Positions 58,131-64,000 of a stretch of 64,000 nt of DNA are shown piece by piece (within the stretch, counting starts at the first letter, position 1; each line of letters starts with the position of its first letter). The notes below the pieces were generated by a model that saw only the letters and a list, made by a program, of their open reading frames with translations, was not told the DNA's origin and searched no databases. The stretch covers positions 868,001-932,000 of the forward strand of contig OZ251237.1 of assembly GCA_965240325.2 (NCBI GenBank). The letters run 5' to 3'. A program made the position numbers and the translations under genes. The stretch is from Rebecca billardiae RCC1528. Its lineage: Eukaryota > Haptophyta.

Positions 58131-59245
58131 ATGGCGTCGATCGTGTTGAGTGGACGGCGGGTGGCCACCATGGCTATACGGACGTGCCACACGACCGTGA
58201 CGCGCTCGGGGAGAAGCATCGTACCCAACGGCCTTGCACCCAACGGCCTTGCACATGCGTGGGCTGTGCGCAGATGCAGCACTGCAGCCGTGCCTGCGCC
58301 GTCGTGGAGCCAGCTGCGCAGGCAGATGGTCACCGCAGCTGTGCCGATGGTGGGCTTCGGGTTCATGGACCAAACCATCATGATCATCGCGGGGGAGTAC
58401 ATCGACGTCACCTTCGGCGTGGCGCTGGGGCTATCCACGCTCACGGCCGCGGCGATGGGGCAGGTCGTGAGCGACTTCTCCGGCGTCCTCTTCGGCGGCA
58501 CAGTGGAAGCATTCGCGGCGCGCTGTGGGCTGCCAGACCCGCGCCTCACTGCGGCGCAGCGCAGGCTTCCGATCGTTGGGTACGCCACCACCGCCGGAGC
58601 CGCGTTCGGTGTCGTGCTCGGCTGCGTCCTCGGCATGGTGCTGCTTCTCTTCCAGGACCTCGACAAGGCCGACCGCGAGCGACGCGCGCGCAGGCTGCAC
58701 TACATATTCGAAACTGTCATCCGCAACGGGCACGAGGTACTAGCCGCCGACCGCGCGACGCTATGGCTGTACGACAAGGAGAAGGACGAGCTGTGGACGA
58801 AGATCTCGGCCGCTGACAAATTGTGCGCGCACGCGGCGCGCGCTCGTCGCTTGAGGCAGCGCCTCATGCGCGCACTCACGCCCCGCCCGCGACTCCCCGT
58901 GCGCGTCCCCCTCGGCCGCACAGCCGCAAAAACGAGCAGCTCCTCATGCGGCTGGTGCGGCTGCCCCTGGGCGAGAGCTCCGTCGCGGGCGCATGCGCCA
59001 AGTTGAGGCAGTCCGTCCGCGTGGCCGATGCGTACTCAGACCCGCGCTTCAACAAAGAAGTGGACACCATGACGGGGCTGCAGACGCGCACGATTCTGGC
59101 CAGCCCGATCATCAGCCAGGAGGGCGAGCTGCTCGGCGTGGTGCAGTGCATCAACAAGAGCGCAGGGCCGTTCACGCAAGAGGACGAAAAGGTCCTGAAC
59201 ACGCTCGCCCTGCACATCGCGATCTTCATTGAGTGCAACACGTGA
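58131..59245 (+). CDS. TMEM65-GAF fusion protein
   Basis: Exons 58131-58822 and 58924-59245 give 337 aa. The N-terminal 60 residues are Arg/Ala/Ser-rich without acids, fitting a mitochondrial presequence. Residues about 65-185 are a TMEM65 domain: VPMVGFGFMDQTIMIIAGEY, GVALGLSTLTAAAMGQVVSD, SGVLFGGTVEAFAARCGLP and GAAFGVVLGCVLGMVLLLF. TMEM65 is a mitochondrial inner-membrane protein linked to sodium-dependent calcium release. The rest (about 200-337) is a GAF domain: AADRATLWLYDKEKDELWTK, LPLGESSVAGACA, TRTILASPIISQEGELLGVV and FTQEDEKVLNTLALHIAIF. The NKxF-type region INKSAGPFTQEDEK matches phosphodiesterase GAFs, so cyclic-nucleotide binding is possible. Intron 101 nt, donor GTGCGCGC, phase 2. 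Confidence 0.87.
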
Positions 59246-59571
59246 CCGTTATTGCCTCCACGGTCACGGGCCGGTCAGGCCGCTCAGGCCGACTCCTAAC
59301 TCCTAAGCTAAGGTCTAAGGAGTAAGGAGTAAGGGTCGCCGTGGCAGTGCCCGCAGTGGCACTCGTGGCTCCGACTGCGGGAAGCTCGTTAAATAATATA
59401 TATTCGTCATTAGTAGTATTAATCCATATAAAAACCACCAGTCGTTGACGCAGTAATTATCTAGTAGCGTATAATTATATCGGCATAATGATAATGACAT
59501 TAATGTAAAATCTGCTGCTGCTCGGACGCGCGATCATTTTATTATTCGTCAATGTTTTGTGGGCCGCTGCT

Positions 59572-59620
59572 TACAGTTTACTAAGAATAAGAGACGCACA
59601 CAGCTCAGGCAGGCGAGATT
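59572..59620 (+). repeat. Dispersed 49-bp repeat, copy 3
   Basis: Identical to the copy at 47746-47794. Confidence 0.95.
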
Positions 59621-59820
59621 ATGAGTATAGCGGGCCGTCGTTGAACAATAATATATGGCGACCATGGGCGCATGCCAGCGCGCCGAATCCGACGGCCCGA
59701 CGCGCGAGGGGGCATTGCGCGCGAGGGGGCATTGCGCGCGAGGGGGCATTTATTTTTAATAACTTAATTGATCTTAATTGACTCAACTCTCGTCGTCAGT
59801 CTCAAGCAGGCGGGTAGCTA

Positions 59821-59932
<112 letters not shown>

Positions 59933-60480
59933 AGTTCGATGCGAATACTGTCGTCGTATGCTGATAATATTAATTCCCAGCGTGACTCCGCGAGAGCCGG
60001 AGCGTAGTCGTCGTCGGCACTAAATACTAATGGCCAGCAAGATCCAGCAGCGTGGCGCAGCGGGCACGAGTAGTGTAGCTGTGAGTGTGACACTCACAGC
60101 GCGCCAGGCAGGCGAATAACGCGCCCAAGGGCGTTCCCGGGATCCTGCCACACGCTCCCGAAAGCAATGCGCCAATGCCACCCCTGGGGGGGCATTGCTA
60201 CCGGACTGGCGCGGGCCGTAATCAAATGGAGGAAGCCAATTTCAATAGGAACGCGGTTCGATTTGGCGTATGACCAGTGCGGGGAATAACGCCCCTGGCA
60301 GAGCCGCCACCATCCGGAGACCGAAAAGTGCCTGGAACGACTAGCTACAGTACATGGAACATGTACAAACATGTACAGTGTACACCTAGAACCACACGCG
60401 GCTTGCACACGGGGCGCGTACAGACAGTAATAATAATAAAAAGAGGCTAACTAGTAGTCGTCAGGAGCAACAAGGAGCAA

Positions 60481-60599
60481 AAACTACAGCAGGAAGACTT
60501 CGCCCGTGGTCCCCCACCGGACTACTACCTTCCCGGTTACGCGCTTAACTGCGGAGTTCGGATGGGATCCGGTGTTTTCGCGCACCTGTGGCCGTAGCT
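60481..60599 (-). rRNA. 5S rRNA: 5S ribosomal RNA
   Basis: 119 nt on the minus strand, the usual 5S length. The RNA starts AGCTACGGCC and ends CTGTAGTTT; AGCTAC pairs with GTAGTT to close helix I. The interior has the conserved GATCCCATCCGAACTC loop region and GTTAAGCGCG. The 3' domain GGTAGTAGTCCGGTGGG corresponds to the internal RNA polymerase III control region. A T run for termination is not obvious just beyond the 3' end, apart from short T stretches (the complement of AAAA at 60437-60442). It is solitary, with no other rRNA gene in the window. Confidence 0.93.
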
Positions 60600-60664
60600 G
60601 ACACGTCGTCGTGCACAAGACTACAAGAAGAACGAGCCTCGACGGCAGCTGAGTGAGGTCTGTG

Positions 60665-60820
60665 ATGAGGAGAAGGTCGACCCCTCGCGCGCAGTCACCG
60701 ACACCTCAAACTGAGCTGCTCGCGCTGCTCGCCAGCTTCGCCGCTGGCGAGGTCGAGCGCGACGAGTGCATCTTCCCGCTCACCGGGCCGAAATGCCATT
60801 GCATATCACCTGCCGGTTGA
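60665..60820 (+). CDS. Small open frame of 51 codons, doubtful
   Basis: Starts at an ATG and ends at TGA. The middle, ELLALLASFAAGEVERDECI, followed by FPLTGPKCHC, has a coding-like composition rather than the Arg/Pro runs of chance frames. It could be a gene fragment or an exon of a larger unit. No family recognised. Confidence 0.2.
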   Translation: MRRRSTPRAQSPTPQTELLALLASFAAGEVERDECIFPLTGPKCHCISPAG

Positions 60821-60849
60821 ACTCGCCCTACAGTTTACTATGTTTTAAT

Positions 60850-60919
60850 GTGCACACTTGGTTAAGGCGTGATTGACGCCATCCAACACTGCACAAAGAC
60901 ACCGCCACAAAACAGACCG
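60850..60919 (-). repeat. Dispersed ~72-bp element, copy 2 (inverted partner 16292-16365)
   Basis: Reverse complement of the copy near 16.3 kb, with a short deletion next to the TTGGATGGCGTCAATCACGC core. Confidence 0.85.
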
Positions 60920-61180
60920 TACGAGAACCAGCTGCTGATGTCGATGACGATGACTCGGATGAGCACACACGCGCGGGCGTATTCCGAATCATTCCAAATC
61001 ATCCGATGTCATTATTATTCAATGCTGTCATCATCGTCGGATGTCAGATGCACTCTGCTCATCAGCATGTCTGGCAACGCGGTCAGTTTATGATTTAGTC
61101 AAACGTACTATCATAAATCTGCATCAGCATGCCTGCATCAGCATGGCAGGCATGGCAGCCGCCCGGAGCACCGTCGGTTC

Positions 61181-61256
61181 ATTGGCACTGTGGCAGGCAC
61201 CGCACGGGCGCTGCCACAGTGCCAATGCGCCACTGTGGCAGGCAGCGCCCGTGCGG
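61181..61256. repeat. Two overlapping perfect 16-bp inverted repeats
   Basis: ATTGGCACTGTGGCAG (61181-61196) pairs with 61211-61226. CCGCACGGGCGCTGCC (61200-61215) pairs with 61241-61256. The two hairpins share the segment 61211-61215 and are therefore mutually exclusive. Confidence 0.9.
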
Positions 61257-61466
61257 ACTACCGTGATGACTATTGACTGTCACTGACTACCGCTGATGAG
61301 TGACGATGTCCGACTGATGTCATCTGATGATGATGTCGTCGTCTGTCTTAATATGGCGCACCAGAGTCCGCAGACATAATGATAAGTGGCAGAGACTGAC
61401 GATATTCTACCGTAGTATAGTAATAGTTAGCTGCTGAAGCTATAGCTATATTAGTGACGCCCGACA

Positions 61467-61504
<38 letters not shown>

Positions 61505-61637
61505 GTATAATAACTAACGAACTACGGGCAGCAGTGGTCAGTCAGCGCAGTACTGATCTGATGAGTCACCACCGATGTAACTGCTATTAGTTACTATGCA
61601 CTCGGCACTCAGAGATCCCGCGGGGCCGCGCCGCTGA

Positions 61638-63765
61638 CTACGCTTGCCTCTCGCACAGGGCTGGCGCATGCGGTGCGGCCGCAGCGTTGCCGTCTGCACG
61701 TGCGGCGCCACCGCCAGAGTCGGCCACTTCGAGCGAGCCGTCGATCTCCATCGGCACTGGGCCTGGCGTCGGCTGGCTCGCGGACGGCAGCGGCACGGGC
61801 GCGCGTGACGCGGGCGGCTGCGGCGCGGCCGCATCCTCCTCCGCCTGTGCCGCCGGTAGCCTCGAGACGGGCTGCCACTTGGCCACGCCGGGCGGCAGCT
61901 TCTTCGGAGGCTGCGGGCGCGGCGGAGGAAGCGCACGCACAGTGGGGGCAGCGCGCGAGCGGCGGGGCGACGCGAGAAACGCGCCGGTGGCGCCGGGTGT
62001 GAGCATCATCGGCGCACCAGCCCGCACGCCGCCCGGTGGCGCGCCACACCATCGCGAAGTCGGGTCCGAAGTTCACCGCCACGTGCGCGTCCATGAAGAG
62101 CGAGACCGCCGGGTAGTACCACTCGGAGGGGACGTCGGCGAACGCGACCCCTTGGAGCTCGCCGTTTTTATAGAAGCTGATGGAGCTGCCCTTGTTCGCC
62201 GCGACTTTCTGGTCGAGGTCGACGATGAGGTAGTGCGAGTTCTTCAGCGTGAGCCGCGGGCGCTCCCTGCGCTCGCGCGCGCGCGCGCACGGGGCACGCG
62301 CGGTCGGGACGCCGTGGGTGGGGTGAGGGGCCAGCTTGAGACGCGAGAGGAGTCGTGTGCCGAGATGCTGGCGCGCGCACACCGCACCGCCGCGGGTCGC
62401 GGCAACGCGCGCGCGAGGCGAGAGCACGCGCGCGCACCGCGGCAGCGTGCTGCGCTGCGGCAGCGAGATGAGGCAGCCGATCACGTCGCCCGTGCCGAAC
62501 CCCTCGCCGTACCGCTTCCCGCGGCTCTCGTGGAACGCGGTCCCGTGCTTGGAGCGATACCCATACGAATGCTCGTCGTACCCGGCCGGCGCGTCGGCTG
62601 TCGAGAGCTCGGTCGCCCAGCCGAGCCGGCAGTGGCCGTCGGTCGGGCTCGCGCCGCCGACGTTCGACTCCATGCGCACCTCGTAGTACCACGCGCCCTC
62701 GCCGCACGCGTGCGTCGCGCACACCGTGCGGTACCCCTTGTACCCCGTCGCCAGCAGGTAGCGCTCGTCGTCGGGCGCGCGGCCGAGCTTGAGCTGAGAC
62801 GCCTTGTGCGCGCACGACAGCTGCACGTGGCTCGCGTCCTGGAGCACGTTGCCCATCTCGGTGCAGCGCACGAAGGGCACCATCTTGTGCCGCTCGGGCA
62901 GCTCGTGCAGCTGCGGCTGCGGCTGCGCGGGCGGCGCGCGCTCGCGCTCCCGCGGCCGCTCCTGCCGCCGCGCACCGCCCGTGATGCTCACAGGCCGCCG
63001 CCGCTTGGAACCGACCGCCGCGCCGCCGCCCGATGCGCGCGCCGCCTTGGACGCCGCCTCGTCCTCGCCGGGATCGGCGGGCGGCGGCTTGCGCACGAGC
63101 GCCTGCGCCTTGGCGCTGAGCGCGGCCACGCGCGCGCACGTCTGCCGCGGCTTCTTCAGCGCGACGTGCGAGCGCTCGCGCACGTCGAAGACGTCCGACA
63201 CGTTGCCGTGCGTGACGAGCTTGAGCAGGTCCGCCTCGTTCACCTTCGACTTGTTGCGCCCGTGGCCGAGCGGCGTGTCGTCGAAGCGGTCGAGGATCCA
63301 CGGGACGAGCTCGTCGCGCACCGAGTGCATCCCGCCGCGCCCCTTCGTCCCCGGCGCCATCGGCTGCCCGCCCGACTGCGCGAGCGTGAGGTTGTAGAGA
63401 GCTGTCTCGACCATCCCGCGCCAGCTGAGCGCTTTGAACTCGAAGAACTCGGCGCCGCTCTCGGCGCACGACTTGCACACGAAGTCGTAGTTCCGCTGGC
63501 ACACGAACAGGCCCTTCGCCTCGGGCGCCGAGACGCACGCCGCGTGGCACCACTGCTCGCAGCCGCCGCACTGCGCGGCCGGCTCGGCGTATGGGTTGCA
63601 CCGCTCGGCGCACGTGCTGCACGGCGCCTCGTCGGCGGAGCCCGGCGCAGGCTCGGACGACGGCGCGCCAGGCGCCTCCCCGGCCGGCGAGGCCGCCTCG
63701 CGCGGCGCGTCAGGCGCGTCGCACGGCTCCTCCTTCGTGGCGGCGGGCGCGTGGTCCACCTCCAT
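61638..63765 (-). CDS. ASH2L: ASH2L, PHD-SPRY subunit of COMPASS H3K4 methyltransferase complexes
   Basis: Exons 62438-63765, 62050-62266 and 61638-61910 give 605 aa (human 628). The start is the ATG at 63765. A zinc-binding PHD-like module (CSTCAERCNPYAEPAAQCGG, CEQWCHAACV, VCKSCA) is followed by the winged-helix region (SWRGMVETALYNLTL, VPWILDRFDD, SKVNEADLLKLV). After a basic linker comes the SPRY domain: VQLSCAHKASQLKLG, YRTVCATHACGEGAWYYEV, CRLGWATELS, YGYRSKHGTAFHESRGKRYG, GFGTGDVIGCLISLP, then HYLIVDL, SISFYKNGELQGVAF, YPAVSLFMDAHVAVNFGPDF. It supports SET1/MLL-type histone methylation with WDR5 and RBBP5. Introns are 171 and 139 nt, donors GTGCGCGC and GTGTGGCG. The last exon is Pro-rich and less certain. 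Confidence 0.94.
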
Positions 63766-64000
63766 GGCGTCGGTCGTGCGCACCGTTGCCCTTGCTTTGT
63801 TGTTGCCGCTTTCGCCAGTCTCAACTCTCAAGTCTCTGCGCTTTTTCCTGCTCAAGCTCCGTGTGACGGTACCTGTGTCCGGCGGCGGGGCCCACTGGCC
63901 CAGCCCCCGAGCTGTCCGGACTCCACCAGAGAGGCGCAGATGAGATCCGCGCCGGGTGGGGAGGCTGGACCAGGGTGGTGCCCGCCTTCCTGGGCGCGGG
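63766..64000. other. 5' flank of ASH2L to window end
   Basis: The ASH2L frame is open about 90 nt further upstream but without an ATG. Nothing else supported. Confidence 0.4.

Larger units (their letters stand above)
60600..61637. other. Intergenic region between 5S rRNA and ASH2L 3' end
   Basis: It contains a dispersed ~72-bp repeat (60850-60919), overlapping palindromes (61181-61256), a TA run (about 61470-61501) and one small open frame (60665-60820). No other gene recognised. Confidence 0.5.

Noticed and set aside
59701-59750. Three tandem GCGCGAGGGGGCATT units as a CRISPR-like array
   Set aside because: There are no spacers between units and the genome is eukaryotic; simple tandem repeat.

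Overview
This is a nuclear segment from a GC-rich, compact, intron-poor eukaryotic genome. A secondary red-lineage alga is most likely, and a haptophyte is my first guess. The reasons are a three-helix fucoxanthin-chlorophyll type light-harvesting protein with a signal peptide and GF(S)AP-like plastid leader (47987-48743), algal-type GT77, GT32 and FkbM glycan enzymes, ordinary eukaryotic trafficking and chromatin genes, and short introns. Species cannot be fixed from the sequence. Pelagophyte, cryptophyte or a related lineage remains possible.

Layout. 1-6.5 kb holds a PUB-domain gene (two copies), a syntaxin-18 SNARE, delta-COP and the USE1 SNARE. Together these form a cluster for COPI-dependent Golgi-to-ER retrieval. 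7-14.3 kb holds an FkbM methyltransferase and an SLC13/SAC1-type anion permease, each preceded on its 5' side by a copy of the same ~1.5 kb repeat. 14.4-23 kb holds a helical-repeat protein divergent from frataxin, a GT32 glycosyltransferase, a ZnT6-like CDF protein, a secreted amidohydrolase and a sulfotransferase-like protein. 23-32 kb holds a 1,727-aa LRR protein with an unrecognised repeat and a DUF4476-like region, divergent from a ubiquitin-activating enzyme E1 with a signal-peptide-like N-terminus. 32-41 kb holds a MITE, an IQ-motif protein, a receiver-domain protein, a basic protein ending in a tandem duplication, and a PHO80-like cyclin. 41-48.7 kb holds the mitochondrial SAM carrier, glycine dehydrogenase, a proline-rich protein and the light-harvesting protein. 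48.7-53 kb has no convincing gene. 53-64 kb holds TTC5, a tandem GT77 protein, a TMEM65-GAF fusion, a 5S rRNA gene and ASH2L.

Gene architecture. Many neighbours are divergent pairs with start codons 45-260 bp apart (PUB/STX18, delta-COP/USE1, helical-repeat/frataxin, ZnT6/amidohydrolase, LRR/E1, TTC5/GT77), and convergent pairs can lie within 100 bp. I inferred fifteen introns by joining conserved protein segments. Nine have donors starting GTGCGCG, and most acceptors end in CGCAG or a close variant, so intron ends are mutually complementary GC tracts without a polypyrimidine tract. Exon joins were read by eye and checked for frame. No transcript evidence or database search was available.
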